A stretch of 64,000 bases of DNA from Paenibacillus sp. 37 (GCF_008386395.1 NZ_CP043761.1:5208001-5272000); one strand, 5' to 3'; shown: positions 16,048 through 26,316, counted from the stretch's first letter. Numbers and translations are program-made. Notes: generated by a model from the letters alone, not told the origin.

Positions 16048-16995
16048 TCATTGAATTTGTTGTAAAAATCGTAGTACCGCTACCTCCAACTGGTTCAGTC
16101 CTGGCTGCTCTATAGGAAAATGGCCTGCCCCTTCCAAGATCACACATTCCTTGTCTACCACCAGACGATCAAAAAAAGATTGGCTGAACCTGATCGGTGT
16201 CATGGGGTCCAGATCAGGGTGAACCAACAGGACCGGACACTGATTGAACTGTTCCGGGCTTACCTCAGGTTTTTTATTAAGGAATGTTCTTAATAATTCC
16301 AACGGAATACGTGTAGCTGCCGCTTGTGGATCATTCATAATAAGCCGGGTTAAGTCCTTGTTATTAGTAATCAGTTGCATACGGGATACCTGTTTGACCG
16401 AAATACGTACATGATCCAGCAGAGCAGGAAACATATCCATCATCCGTTTTCCCGCCCGGCTTACCAGACGATTCGGTGCAAGCTGATCTCGCATTTCCTG
16501 ATTACTCGTGTCTACAAATGTAGTTGCGATCAAACCCTTAACATGCTTGCTGCGTGCACTGGTGTGATAGGCAAGCATACCTCCGATGCTACTTCCCAAT
16601 ACAACGATTGGCTTGCCATCTTTTTTGTGTTCCCGTTCGATGAGTGACACAAGCAGCTCTATCCAAAGTTCGTAGTTAATACGTGTACCAGACATTACGT
16701 AACTTAAACCATATGGCGGAAGATCTGGCGATACCACCTCGTATCCATGTCGCTGCAACATGCGGGCATATGGAGCGAGCAACCTGCCGTTGCCCCCCGC
16801 ACCATGAATGAACAGAATTTTGAGTGAAGACTCCGGCGCAGGCAAGCGATCGATATGCATATTAACCCCATTTGACTCCCACCATTCTTCCTCAGGAACT
16901 GTATGCTCCCCTAACCTCACTTCTTCCGGGAAAAAGCCCTGATACTGTTTCCAATAGGGATGTGTTGTCTGATATGAAGGCAAACTTTTTTTCAT
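16048..16995 (-). CDS. Alpha/beta hydrolase
   Basis: About 315 residues. The oxyanion region is ILFIHGAGGNGRLL, the nucleophile elbow is VVLGSSIGGMLAY (GxSxG with the middle Ser), a likely acid residue is in LVHPDLDPMTPI, and the catalytic His is in LEGAGHFPIEQP. No signal peptide is present, so it is cytoplasmic. It looks like a lysophospholipase or esterase-type hydrolase; the substrate is not predictable. AGAGGAG lies upstream of ATGs at 17004 and 16995, and I chose the second for better spacing. It is transcribed alone, downstream of the expansin terminator. Confidence 0.88.
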   Translation of the reverse strand: MKKSLPSYQTTHPYWKQYQGFFPEEVRLGEHTVPEEEWWESNGVNMHIDRLPAPESSLKILFIHGAGGNGRLLAPYARMLQRHGYEVVSPDLPPYGLSYVMSGTRINYELWIELLVSLIEREHKKDGKPIVVLGSSIGGMLAYHTSARSKHVKGLIATTFVDTSNQEMRDQLAPNRLVSRAGKRMMDMFPALLDHVRISVKQVSRMQLITNNKDLTRLIMNDPQAAATRIPLELLRTFLNKKPEVSPEQFNQCPVLLVHPDLDPMTPIRFSQSFFDRLVVDKECVILEGAGHFPIEQPGLNQLEVAVLRFLQQIQ

Positions 16996-17022
16996 ACGGT
17001 ACATTCTCCTCTTTTCGTATAC

Positions 17023-17052
17023 AAAAAAAGCCGTACAGTGTACGACTTTTCG
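17023..17052 (-). terminator. Terminator of the expansin gene
   Basis: On the minus strand AAAAGTCGTAC pairs with GTACGGCTTTT with a short loop and a run of seven T. Confidence 0.85.
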
Positions 17053-17104
17053 TTAAGAATACGTCTATGACCATACTTCTTTTTATAACACCTTCGTATA
17101 TCTG

Positions 17105-17821
17105 TCAATCGGGAAACTGTACATTGCCCGGTACGATATATGCACCACCTGACCCATCATTAGGTAGAGCCGGGATCGTGTCATTTAATACCTGACCGCG
17201 AATATCGGTAATACGAACGTTTAGTTTTTCTTTGCCCAGTCCAGTTCCGAGGAAATGATTATAGTCTTGCTTTTCAAGATTGAGCCACGTACCATCCTTC
17301 TGTTTCACTTCGAACTTCAGCACCGGATATTTGTGATTACGAACCTGAATGGCTGCCCACCACTGACTGCTGCCTTCCTTGATCCGATAGGAGACATTGC
17401 CTTGAATTGGAGCTTTGACCACTTTCCAACTGATATTGATTTTGCCTGCCTTTGGGTCACCGATCAGGTTAAAGGCATTCGGTGAGAGATCCAGCGCTCC
17501 GCTGGCACCCTCTGGATAGAGGTCTGTTACATAGACGGTTGTTTTGCCTTTAGGACCCTGCACCTCGAGATAGGCTCCCGCTAAAGCGGCTTTGACACCG
17601 TTATAATTGAGTTGGAACGGATTAAGTGCAGTAATCTTCATGTCCGCCGGGATGGGATCAAGCAACACTGCACCTCCCGAGTAACCTGAGCCTGTATACG
17701 TCGCGTAACCCTGATATGTATCATTCCATGCAGCAGATGCAGGCAGAGCAAATAATACGAGACTGAGCAACATCCCTGTACCGGACCATTTTAACCGTTG
17801 AAATCTACTTTTCTTGTTCAT
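17105..17821 (-). CDS. exlX: Bacterial expansin (YoaJ/EXLX1-like)
   Basis: 238 residues, very close in pattern to Bacillus subtilis YoaJ. A signal peptide (residues about 13-31, ending PASA-A) is followed by the D1 double-psi beta-barrel: GYATYTGSGYSGGAVLLDPI, then TVYVTDLYPEGASGALDLSP with the essential Asp residues. The D2 carbohydrate-binding domain follows, with the aromatic platform SSQWWAAIQVRNHKYPV and the Tyr in KQDYNHFLGT. Expansins loosen cellulose/xyloglucan networks without hydrolysis and help plant-root colonisation. GGAGG precedes the ATG. It is a single gene with its own terminator. Confidence 0.95.
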   Translation of the reverse strand: MNKKSRFQRLKWSGTGMLLSLVLFALPASAAWNDTYQGYATYTGSGYSGGAVLLDPIPADMKITALNPFQLNYNGVKAALAGAYLEVQGPKGKTTVYVTDLYPEGASGALDLSPNAFNLIGDPKAGKINISWKVVKAPIQGNVSYRIKEGSSQWWAAIQVRNHKYPVLKFEVKQKDGTWLNLEKQDYNHFLGTGLGKEKLNVRITDIRGQVLNDTIPALPNDGSGGAYIVPGNVQFPD

Positions 17822-18053
17822 GAGCTATTCCTCCTCGTCTGTTCTCGTGTAAATGACCCTTTCAACTGCTAGATTTGAATATAACATTATTTTACATAAT
17901 GACTGTTTATTTTCAATCCCTATCTACCAAATCACATCCAAAGTCCTGCCTCTGGACTTGAACATTCATGACCACGCACAAGATATGGATACATACCATA
18001 ATTTGGTTGAATGAGCATAACTACAAGCCGACATTAGGACGATTCCCAGTAAT

Positions 18054-18104
18054 AAAAAAACGCCACACCCCGGAGTAATTTCTCTCTCCAAATGGTGTGA
18101 CGCC
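18054..18104 (-). terminator. Terminator of the antiporter operon
   Basis: On the minus strand GGCGTCACACC pairs with GGTGTGGCG around an AT-rich loop and is followed by seven T. Confidence 0.85.
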
Positions 18105-18159
18105 TATTAAACACTCCGGTCAGAATACCCGGTCTGTCCAAGGACAGCCAGCGTTTGAC

Positions 18160-19365
18160 TCAACCTGTTTCCCTTCGTTTCATCCGCTTCCTTAGTCGCT
18201 CATACGATGCGTAAATCCGCGGAGATTCTTTTGTCAGGATAGGCCCCAGCACAGCCAGAATTAACACATACAACACGGCAAACGATTGGATGGATGCCAT
18301 CAGCCCTCCGGCCTTGCCGATGTTCGCCATGATAATGGAGAATTCGCCCCGCGAGACCAGGGTAAAGCCCACATTCAACGAGGCCTTAGGGCTCATTCCA
18401 GCCAGTCTGCCAGCGATCATACCTGCACCATAGTTACTGGCAATCGTCAGAATAACGGCAATAATCGTCATCCCAACCGCTCCGCCAAGTGAAGCCGGCT
18501 CGATGGTCAGACCAAAACTGAAGAAGAAAATGGCACCAAAAAAATCTTTGAAAGGCATGATCTGATGCTCAATCCGACTCACATGTCTTGATTCGCCCAA
18601 CACAAGCCCCATCATCAATGCTCCAATGGCTTCTGCTACATGCAGTGTCTCCGAGAAACCAGCCACCAGGAAGAGCAGTGTCATGACGGTAAGCAGAAAC
18701 AACTCTGATGACTTGATATTCAGTGCCTTATCAATATATTTGATGCTTTTCCTGCCAATAATCAGGAACAGCACAATAAACAGCAGGGCAGACAGCGATA
18801 CCAGCAGAACACTTAAGAATGAAGTTGCCCCGCTGAGCACAAGCCCAGTCAGGATGGAGATATGAATCGCGATGAACAAGTCATCAAACATGATCATGCC
18901 CATAATAATCTCTGTTTCAGGGTTTGCCGTGCGTTTCAAATCAACGAGCACTTTAGCTACAATGGCTGTAGAAGAGCTGGTCATGATCCCGCAGACAACA
19001 AGTGTCTCCTGAAGGGGCAGATCCATGAACCACCCCAACAGCAATCCAGAGACAAAATTCAGACCAACATAGAACATGCCCCCGGTCAGAATGGCTTTAC
19101 CAGACTTTAATAACCGGGAGACCGAGAACTCCAAACCCAGATAAAATAACAAAAACAAAATGCCAAGCCTGCCCATAAATTCAATAAAGGTCGAACTTTC
19201 GATAAAACGTAAATCCACTATGCCGATCTGTGGTGCATGTGGTCCAACAGCCATACCAATCAGGATATAGAAAGGAATGACCGAAAATCGTAATCGTGAA
19301 GATATCAGCCCAGTAAGTGTAATCAGCGCAACGGCAATTCCCACTTCGAATATGAGCATATCCAT
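18160..19365 (-). CDS. khtU: K+/H+ antiporter membrane subunit (KhtU-like, CPA2 family)
   Basis: 401 residues with about eleven or twelve membrane spans, typical of KefB/CPA2 exchangers. The region IMTSSSTAIVAKVLVDL and the following MIMFDDLFIAIHISIL contain the paired Asp residues used for ion/proton exchange. The sequence starts MDMLIFEVGIAVALITLTGL. In B. subtilis KhtTU expels K+ (and NH4+) at high pH or when cyclic-di-AMP binds KhtT. The gene follows the KhtT-like gene by three bases, so the two are co-transcribed and probably form one complex. The start lacks a strong ribosome site, which fits translational coupling. Confidence 0.9.
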   Translation of the reverse strand: MDMLIFEVGIAVALITLTGLISSRLRFSVIPFYILIGMAVGPHAPQIGIVDLRFIESSTFIEFMGRLGILFLLFYLGLEFSVSRLLKSGKAILTGGMFYVGLNFVSGLLLGWFMDLPLQETLVVCGIMTSSSTAIVAKVLVDLKRTANPETEIIMGMIMFDDLFIAIHISILTGLVLSGATSFLSVLLVSLSALLFIVLFLIIGRKSIKYIDKALNIKSSELFLLTVMTLLFLVAGFSETLHVAEAIGALMMGLVLGESRHVSRIEHQIMPFKDFFGAIFFFSFGLTIEPASLGGAVGMTIIAVILTIASNYGAGMIAGRLAGMSPKASLNVGFTLVSRGEFSIIMANIGKAGGLMASIQSFAVLYVLILAVLGPILTKESPRIYASYERLRKRMKRRETG

Positions 19366-19368
19366 AGG

Positions 19369-19875
19369 CTAAGTCCGTCCATCAGTCAACAATTGTTTGA
19401 GATGTTTGATCTGATTCCGTTCACCGGCAACTACAATTGTAGCTCCAGCGGTAAAAGCATAATCCGGGCCTGGATTAAAATGCTTCTCCTTATCCTTGGT
19501 CACAACAGCGAGAATTACGGCGCCCGTGGCCTGACGGATATCCAGTTCACCAATCGTCATGCCTACGCTTGCGGCGTGAGGCTCAATCCGTAGCCATTCG
19601 ATTAACAGCCCTTCAAGCATTACTTCACGTTCATCCTGAAACTTCGGTTTATAGGTCATACCACCAACAATAGCGGCTACCACCCGGGCTTCATCATCGT
19701 CCAGGGTGACAAGAGATACCATATCACCCACCTCTTCAGGTGTATCCCCTGACTCCATATGGAACAGGTCACGTCGCTCGTCGTTATGAATCACAATGAC
19801 CAAATGCTCACCACTACGGGTATGCAACCAGTATTTACGTCCAATCCCTGGTAAGTCCGTCTCTTTAAAGTGCAT
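19369..19875 (-). CDS. khtT: Regulatory subunit of K+/H+ antiporter, TrkA-C domain (KhtT-like)
   Basis: About 168 residues. The N-terminus (FKETDLPGIGRKYWLHTRSG) matches YhaT/KhtT. The C-terminal half is an RCK-C/TrkA-C domain (RIEPHAASVGMTIGELDIRQ, then TGAVILAVVTKDKEKHFNPG and FTAGATIVVAGE). In the B. subtilis homologue this domain binds cyclic-di-AMP and gates the membrane subunit. GGGGG lies eight bases before the ATG at 19875; a GTG at 19884 is an alternative. It overlaps the end of the Gre-like gene and runs into khtU. Confidence 0.9.
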   Translation of the reverse strand: MHFKETDLPGIGRKYWLHTRSGEHLVIVIHNDERRDLFHMESGDTPEEVGDMVSLVTLDDDEARVVAAIVGGMTYKPKFQDEREVMLEGLLIEWLRIEPHAASVGMTIGELDIRQATGAVILAVVTKDKEKHFNPGPDYAFTAGATIVVAGERNQIKHLKQLLTDGRT

Positions 19876-20338
19876 GATCTGCACCCCCTAGCGCCGGCTC
19901 GTTCAAGGTTTCGCTCCTCAGCTCAATCCCCGTAATGCGTATCCTCATGGAACCTGATGGTGTATGAACAGACCTAATTTCCCCTACACTGCCAAGCAGT
20001 AATTGACTCCCTACTGGAGAGAGGAAGGAAATACGCCCCTCATCAGGATTGGTATCCTCTGGCATGACAATCATGAACGAATCCGATGTATGAAAATCGA
20101 TATATTCAAAATCAATATGACTACCGATCAATACCGCCGAGTCCAGATCTTCATCCGGGCCCAGGAGCAGTTTTTCCACATACTCCTTATATGCCGATAA
20201 TTGTTTTTCCAATTGTATCCGCTCCGGATCGCGCACGTCGAAATAGGCGTCGAGAAATGTTCTTTTCTCTTCACCGAATGTAAATAGCTGGCTCACCAGC
20301 TTCTCTCTGCAATTATGGCGGGAAGTTCTATGGTTCAT
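19865..20338 (-). CDS. GreA/GreB C-terminal-domain protein upstream of khtTU
   Basis: About 157 residues. The C-terminal part (AVLIGSHIDFEYIDFHTSDS, then RISFLSPVGSQLLLGSVGEI and RIRITGIEL) matches the FKBP-like domain of GreA/GreB transcript-cleavage factors and of Rnk, which binds RNA polymerase. The N-terminal part has a single long helix (around RIQLEKQLSAYKEYVEKLLL) and not the full two-helix coiled coil with acidic tip needed for transcript cleavage. The ATG at 20338 is chosen. It lies inside the last codons of a 24-residue leader frame, and GGGGGTG precedes it. B. subtilis khtS at this place is unrelated, so the operon's first gene differs here. Confidence 0.75.
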   Translation of the reverse strand: MNHRTSRHNCREKLVSQLFTFGEEKRTFLDAYFDVRDPERIQLEKQLSAYKEYVEKLLLGPDEDLDSAVLIGSHIDFEYIDFHTSDSFMIVMPEDTNPDEGRISFLSPVGSQLLLGSVGEIRSVHTPSGSMRIRITGIELRSETLNEPALGGADHAL

Positions 20339-20402
20339 AATAGATTTCACCCCCTATACAAGCCTTGTTCTCCATGTTGATTGGCATGTTTCTCTTCATC
20401 AT
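20328..20402 (-). CDS. 24-residue leader peptide overlapping the Gre-like gene start
   Basis: AAGGAGG lies nine bases before the ATG at 20402. The frame reads MMKRNMPINMENKACIGGEI plus four more residues and ends with TAG at 20328-20330, eight bases past the start of the Gre-like gene at 20338. The ribosome site is stronger than that of the gene it precedes, which suggests translational coupling or a regulatory leader peptide for the antiporter operon. It has no hydrophobic segment. Confidence 0.5.
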   Translation of the reverse strand: MMKRNMPINMENKACIGGEIYYEP

Positions 20403-22112
<1,710 letters not shown>

Positions 22113-22137
22113 TTTAAATACGTGATTCTCCACGATC

Positions 22138-22176
22138 AAAGGGCGTTCCCATCAATTTGGGTAACTGCCCTTTTTT
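22138..22176 (+). terminator. Terminator of gdhA
   Basis: AAAGGGC with an inner CCCA/TGGG stem pairs with GCCC followed by six T. Confidence 0.85.
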
Positions 22177-22267
22177 CCTTGTCTTCAATTGCTCTAATCG
22201 CAAGGCAATGGTAAAGTGGTACTGACGTAATTCCATCTATTTGTACTTTTATAAGGAAGTGTTCACA

Positions 22268-23122
22268 TTGTCTAACCAACCATTTTCCAGCACTGCGAAT
22301 CCTCATCTTAGCGCAGACTGTGAGCAATGTTTTGGCCTGTGCTGTGTTGCCTTGCCCTATGGCAAGTCATCTGACTTTGCTTTTGATAAAGCCAGCGGCA
22401 CACCCTGTTCCAATCTGCGCACGGACAATCGCTGCGGTATCCATACCCAGCTTCGGCAGAAAGGGTTCAAAGGTTGCACGGTATACGACTGTTTCGGAGC
22501 TGGACAGAAGCTGTCCCAAGTGACCTACGCGGGCAAAGATTGGCGTGATCATCCAGAGTCTGCAAAGGAGATGTTTGATTGTCTGCCTGCCTTGCGACAA
22601 CTTCACGAGTTGCTCAGTTATATGAAGGAAATGATGATGAGACCGGAGACGTCATCCCTTCACTCGGCATTTGGTGAGTTATATGAGGAGGTTGAGCGCT
22701 TGAGCAATCTGGAGCCTGCGGCTCTTCTCCGTCTGGATATCGCCAATTATCGGTCCAGTGTGAATCAACTCTTGGTCCAGGCAAGTGAGATGGTACGCGC
22801 GAATTTGCCACCCACCGCTCATGGACAAGGGAAGTCGAAGAAGAGTAAAAAACGTACCGGAAGTGACTTTTTTGGTGCCAATTTAAAAGGGGCTGACCTG
22901 CGGGGCGCAAGCTTCCGTGGGGCTTTAATGATCGCAGCCGATCTCCGAAATGCAGATACACGAAATGCGGATTGGATTGGCGCGGACTTGCGGGATACGG
23001 ATCTGGGCGATGCAGACCTGAGAGGTGGCATCTTCCTGACGCAATCCCAGATTAATGCAGCCAAAGGTAATGTGAATACCAAGTTGCCGGATCATCTTAA
23101 CATTCCCTCACACTGGGTGTAG
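22268..23122 (+). CDS. Pentapeptide-repeat protein with N-terminal cysteine cluster
   Basis: About 284 residues. The N-terminal ~85 residues carry a Cys pattern (CEQCFGLCC, a single C, C in NRCGIH, then GCTVYDCFGAG) like the YkgJ/Fe-S or zinc-binding families. A helical middle part follows, then a basic linker (KSKKSKKRTG). The C-terminal quarter has pentapeptide repeats of the A(D/N)LxX type (FFGANLKGADLRGASFRGAL and so on), about ten coils that build a right-handed beta-helix. AAGGAAGTG points to the TTG at 22268; an earlier in-frame TTG at 22241 lacks a site. Qnr-type gyrase protection is not implied. The role is unknown. Confidence 0.85.
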   Translation: MSNQPFSSTANPHLSADCEQCFGLCCVALPYGKSSDFAFDKASGTPCSNLRTDNRCGIHTQLRQKGFKGCTVYDCFGAGQKLSQVTYAGKDWRDHPESAKEMFDCLPALRQLHELLSYMKEMMMRPETSSLHSAFGELYEEVERLSNLEPAALLRLDIANYRSSVNQLLVQASEMVRANLPPTAHGQGKSKKSKKRTGSDFFGANLKGADLRGASFRGALMIAADLRNADTRNADWIGADLRDTDLGDADLRGGIFLTQSQINAAKGNVNTKLPDHLNIPSHWV

Positions 23123-23130
23123 CAACAGCA

Positions 23131-23172
23131 AAAAAAACAGCTCGTCCTATACATCCAAGGACGAGCTGTTTC
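23131..23172. terminator. Bidirectional terminator between convergent genes
   Basis: AACAGCTCGTCCT pairs with AGGACGAGCTGTTT, with A-runs on one side and T on the other. It serves the pentapeptide gene and ddh. Confidence 0.88.
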
Positions 23173-23198
23173 TATAAAATCACTGGAACGAATCAGAA

Positions 23199-24176
23199 TT
23201 ATAACAAGTCACGGCGAAGATCTTCAGCCGATTTCGGAGACAAGTGACCGAGCGGAATATCAAATACCGTTTTCGCTCCCTTATGTCCTTCCACGCTCAA
23301 GCGTTGTGCGGCTCTTGCATACGCCACAAGTACGCTTGCTGTAAATTCAGGATTGCTGTCGAGTTTCAGACCAAATTCAATAATTTGCTTTTGACCAGCA
23401 CCTGTAACCCCACTGCGAATAACAAATCCACCATGAGGCATACCTTCATGCTCGGATTTCAATTCTTCTTCGCTAATAAATGTTACAGTTGTATCGTAAT
23501 CTGCAAAATAGTTAGGCATCGACACAATCGTCTCACGGATCTCATCCTGATTAGCACCATCTTCTGCTACCACATAACATTGACGCAGATGTTTCTCGCG
23601 TGTAGACAGCTCTGGTGTCTCCCCTGCACGAATGCGGTTGATCACCTCTTCAACAGGTACAGTATACTGTACACCCGCCTTAACGCCTGGAACACGACGA
23701 ATAGCATCCGAGTGGCCTTGGCTCACACCTTTGCCCCAGAACGTGTACTCTTTTCCTTCTGGCAGGATGGACTGTGCAAGCAGACGGTTCATGGAGAACA
23801 AGCCTGGGTCCCAACCTGTGGAAATGACACTTACGTGACCGCCTTGCTCTGCCGCAGCATTAACTTCTTTGTAGAATTCAGGAATCTTCGCATGTGTATC
23901 GAAGCTATCTACCGTATTGAACAACTTGGCGATGGCTGGTGTCTGCTCTGGAAGATCGGTTGCAGAACCACCACAGAGGATCATAACATCAATCTTGCCT
24001 ATGTATTGCTCCGCTGCAGAGATATGCTCAAAACGTACTTCTGTGCTTTCAGCGACCATCTGCTCCGGATTACGACGTGTAAACACAGCAATCAGTTCCA
24101 GATCCTCGTTCTGGGAAATGGCTTTCTCTACACCTTTACCCAAGTTACCGTAACCAACAATACCCACTCTAATCAT
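23199..24176 (-). CDS. ddh: meso-Diaminopimelate dehydrogenase
   Basis: 325 residues, full length. The Rossmann motif is VGIVGYGNLGKGVE. Substrate-site segments are LCGGSATDLPEQTP, STGWDPGLFSMNRL and FWGKGVSQGHSDAIRRVPGV, all characteristic of Ddh. The enzyme reductively aminates tetrahydrodipicolinate to meso-diaminopimelate with NADPH in one step, feeding lysine and peptidoglycan synthesis. AGGAGAGG precedes the ATG at 24176. It is transcribed alone. A Dap pathway shortcut of this kind is found in some Bacillales beside the acetylase route. Confidence 0.95.
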   Translation of the reverse strand: MIRVGIVGYGNLGKGVEKAISQNEDLELIAVFTRRNPEQMVAESTEVRFEHISAAEQYIGKIDVMILCGGSATDLPEQTPAIAKLFNTVDSFDTHAKIPEFYKEVNAAAEQGGHVSVISTGWDPGLFSMNRLLAQSILPEGKEYTFWGKGVSQGHSDAIRRVPGVKAGVQYTVPVEEVINRIRAGETPELSTREKHLRQCYVVAEDGANQDEIRETIVSMPNYFADYDTTVTFISEEELKSEHEGMPHGGFVIRSGVTGAGQKQIIEFGLKLDSNPEFTASVLVAYARAAQRLSVEGHKGAKTVFDIPLGHLSPKSAEDLRRDLL

Positions 24177-24271
24177 GTTCAATCCTCTCCTGTCTTCTTC
24201 TATAGTTGTCTATTACTCTGTTTATAATGATATAACATACCATGTAACCTGTCAGGTTTCCAGTTCGAAAT

Positions 24272-24325
24272 AAAAATACCTTGCAGCGGTGCAGCAATAA
24301 TGCGGCTCCGTATGCAAGATATTTT
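24272..24325 (-). terminator. Branched hairpin terminator of the three-gene operon
   Basis: On the minus strand AAAATATCTTGCA pairs with TGCAAGGTATTTTTATTT, and the interior can form a second stem (GGAGCCGC/GCTGCACC). It lies 20 bp after the lipoprotein stop. Confidence 0.65.
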
Positions 24326-24347
24326 GGCGTTCATTCGTTATATTTGC

Positions 24348-24926
24348 TTATGATTCTGTCCAGGTCAATGTCAGTTCAATAACGCCTTCCTGTGACGCCA
24401 ATGCCCCTCCAATTAAAGACCAGACATCCTGCGTTTCCGGGTCAGTTCCCTGAATAATAATATTTTTGTCATCAATCGTCTGACCTGCATCCGTCAACTT
24501 TTTGGCATCGAAGTAATCTTTATACAGCTTGGATATGGTCTTCATATCTTGTTCCGTGGTGAAAATCACCATGGCCGATTGCTTGCCTTCATCCTCACCG
24601 GAATTGGCCAAACGAATGGTTGCATCTTCCGGCAGGGGGAAGTCACTTGGCAAATTCTCTGGCAACTCATTGGTTCCAGCAGCCGCTTCCTCACCACTTT
24701 CTGAATCCGAGTCGGTTGGCGCAGTCGTACCTTCCGTCTCGGTCACTGCACTAGTTGTTGCTTCGCTTGCACCTTCATTAGTCGCTTGTTCACCCGTTCC
24801 GGAGGAAACTTCAGTGTCCACCTTCTCCGTATCACTCGGTTCGTCTGCCGCGCTGCTGCAAGCACTCAAGGCCACCATCATCGCCAGTGCCGCACAGGCC
24901 ATTACATATTTCCTTCTCTTCACCAT
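24348..24926 (-). CDS. Lipoprotein of unknown function
   Basis: About 192 residues. The signal peptide MVKRRKYVMACAALAMMVAL ends in a lipobox LSAC. A long low-complexity linker rich in Glu, Thr, Ser and Ala (residues ~25-85) leads to a small C-terminal domain (LPSDFPLPEDATI, then MVIFTTEQDMKTISKLYKDY and VIELTLTW) with alternating strands and helices. It is anchored outside the cytoplasmic membrane. GGAAGGAG precedes the ATG at 24926. It is the third gene of an operon with a membrane-anchored hydrolase and a small membrane protein. The function is not recognisable. Confidence 0.85.
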   Translation of the reverse strand: MVKRRKYVMACAALAMMVALSACSSAADEPSDTEKVDTEVSSGTGEQATNEGASEATTSAVTETEGTTAPTDSDSESGEEAAAGTNELPENLPSDFPLPEDATIRLANSGEDEGKQSAMVIFTTEQDMKTISKLYKDYFDAKKLTDAGQTIDDKNIIIQGTDPETQDVWSLIGGALASQEGVIELTLTWTES

Positions 24927-24957
24927 CTGTTCCACTCCTTCCACTTCATTTAATGTG

Positions 24958-25158
24958 CTAATCACGTTCAAACGACTGGATCACAGGCACCGCATGAACG
25001 TTATTCTTAACCCATATCACAGATACAGATAATACACTTAAAGACAATAGACAACTGGCTACGAGAATGGACAGGAAGCGGGTGATCACTCTAAACTTTT
25101 TCATCCATCCCTCCTCCTCATCCTGTTCATCATGTGTTTGTGGAATCATATTACTCAT
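24958..25158 (-). CDS. Small single-span membrane protein between hydrolase and lipoprotein
   Basis: 66 residues if it starts at the ATG at 25158, which overlaps the upstream stop codon as ATGA, a typical coupled start. A second possibility is the ATG at 25104 (MKKFRVITRFL), preceded by a run of GAGGAGGAGGG. The acidic residues 10-17 of the long form are simply that ribosome site translated. The rest is one hydrophobic segment (SILVASCLLSLSVLSVSVIW) and a short tail. It probably sits in the membrane with the neighbouring hydrolase. I do not recognise a family. Confidence 0.65.
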   Translation of the reverse strand: MSNMIPQTHDEQDEEEGWMKKFRVITRFLSILVASCLLSLSVLSVSVIWVKNNVHAVPVIQSFERD

Positions 25159-26138
25159 AGGTCACTGGACGGTGTCACTAATTTCATGATCTCGGCGGCG
25201 ACAATATCCGGTTGACTGTTGTGGATACTGTGTGTCACTTGTGGAACCGTCAGCTGTGTTCCATGTCTTGACCATGAAGCAAAATTCGCTTGGTCGGCCT
25301 GCCATGCATGACTGTCCTCATCCAACTCCTCCGAATCGGCTGTGAGGATCGTCAGGGGAAAGCCAAACTTCGTTTTGTTCTCAAGCACACACGCTGCATT
25401 TGTTCTGGAATTCCGAACCTCTTCCATGACATTGTCATTGTACGCATGTCTCAGCGTGGATATCGTGACAGCTTTTTTCATCGGTTCCGTTACCAGATTT
25501 GGGTCAATGACCAGAGATGCCAGCATGCGATCCGATTGCAGCAATGTTCGTGCGATGCCTGTTTTCACCAGAAAACGGGACCAATCCATCATCCATTCCG
25601 GTGTATTCAGGTCCGTACGACTGTAATACTCCGGGCTTCCGCCATCGATCATGACCATGCCAGCCACCTCATCAGGATACCTTTGCGCAAACCGCAGTGT
25701 CTCCAGCGCACCCAGGGAGTGACCAACCATGATGTAAGGTGGACGTTGACCGGATGTTCGCAGCAATTGGTGGATCTCTTCCGAGATGGTATCAACATCA
25801 CGAGGGTCATCCGTATAGTCGCTGTATCCGTACCCGAACCGGTCATATACCGCAATTTTCACCTGTGATTTCAACTTGTCATATAGCGGACTGAAATCCA
25901 CATACGGATTAGGTGTACCCCAGCCTGAGGCAAACACCACGGTTACCTCTCCTTTGCCAGCGGTGTATAGGTGCATGTTGCGACCACTCACTTCATAATA
26001 CTTGCCTGGCGGGGGATAGGACTTCATATCCTGCGTGGATTGATACGCTTCATACGCTGTACCTGCCAGCAGCAAAAGTCCTGTGGCAAGCATGATGCCT
26101 CCCAGCACTTTTAAGCCTCTCCGTAACCCCTTCTTCAT
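25155..26138 (-). CDS. Membrane-anchored alpha/beta hydrolase
   Basis: 327 residues. A single N-terminal membrane segment (VLGGIMLATGLLLLAGTAYE, about 11-30) is followed by an alpha/beta hydrolase domain: VVFASGWGTPNP for the oxyanion hole, YDRFGYGYSD, the nucleophile elbow YIMVGHSLGALETL, and a His near VPQVTHSIHNSQPDIV. The catalytic domain probably faces the outside. The substrate is unknown. GGGGTAGAG precedes the ATG. It is the first gene of a three-gene operon whose next gene starts within its stop codon. Confidence 0.88.
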   Translation of the reverse strand: MKKGLRRGLKVLGGIMLATGLLLLAGTAYEAYQSTQDMKSYPPPGKYYEVSGRNMHLYTAGKGEVTVVFASGWGTPNPYVDFSPLYDKLKSQVKIAVYDRFGYGYSDYTDDPRDVDTISEEIHQLLRTSGQRPPYIMVGHSLGALETLRFAQRYPDEVAGMVMIDGGSPEYYSRTDLNTPEWMMDWSRFLVKTGIARTLLQSDRMLASLVIDPNLVTEPMKKAVTISTLRHAYNDNVMEEVRNSRTNAACVLENKTKFGFPLTILTADSEELDEDSHAWQADQANFASWSRHGTQLTVPQVTHSIHNSQPDIVAAEIMKLVTPSSDL

Positions 26139-26276
26139 CTTCTCTACCCCTTATCCCAAAGGTTCATCTATATATATGTATGCTTCAATCGTACCCAAGA
26201 AATAGCGGGATTGAAACAATCCCGAGTCCAGTTCTTTCCCCAACCAAAGTCCAGTGTCCCTCCCCTACCTGTGACG

Positions 26277-26316
26277 CAAAAAAAACTGCAAATCTCCCAT
26301 TCAGGAAACTTGCAGT
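26277..26316 (-). terminator. Terminator of exoA
   Basis: On the minus strand AACTGCAAG pairs with TTGCAGTTTTTTTT. Confidence 0.75.

Noticed and set aside
23244..24227. A 327-codon plus-strand frame opposite ddh
   Set aside because: It is the antisense of an intact, well-matched gene, has no ribosome site, and its composition is that of a reverse-frame shadow.
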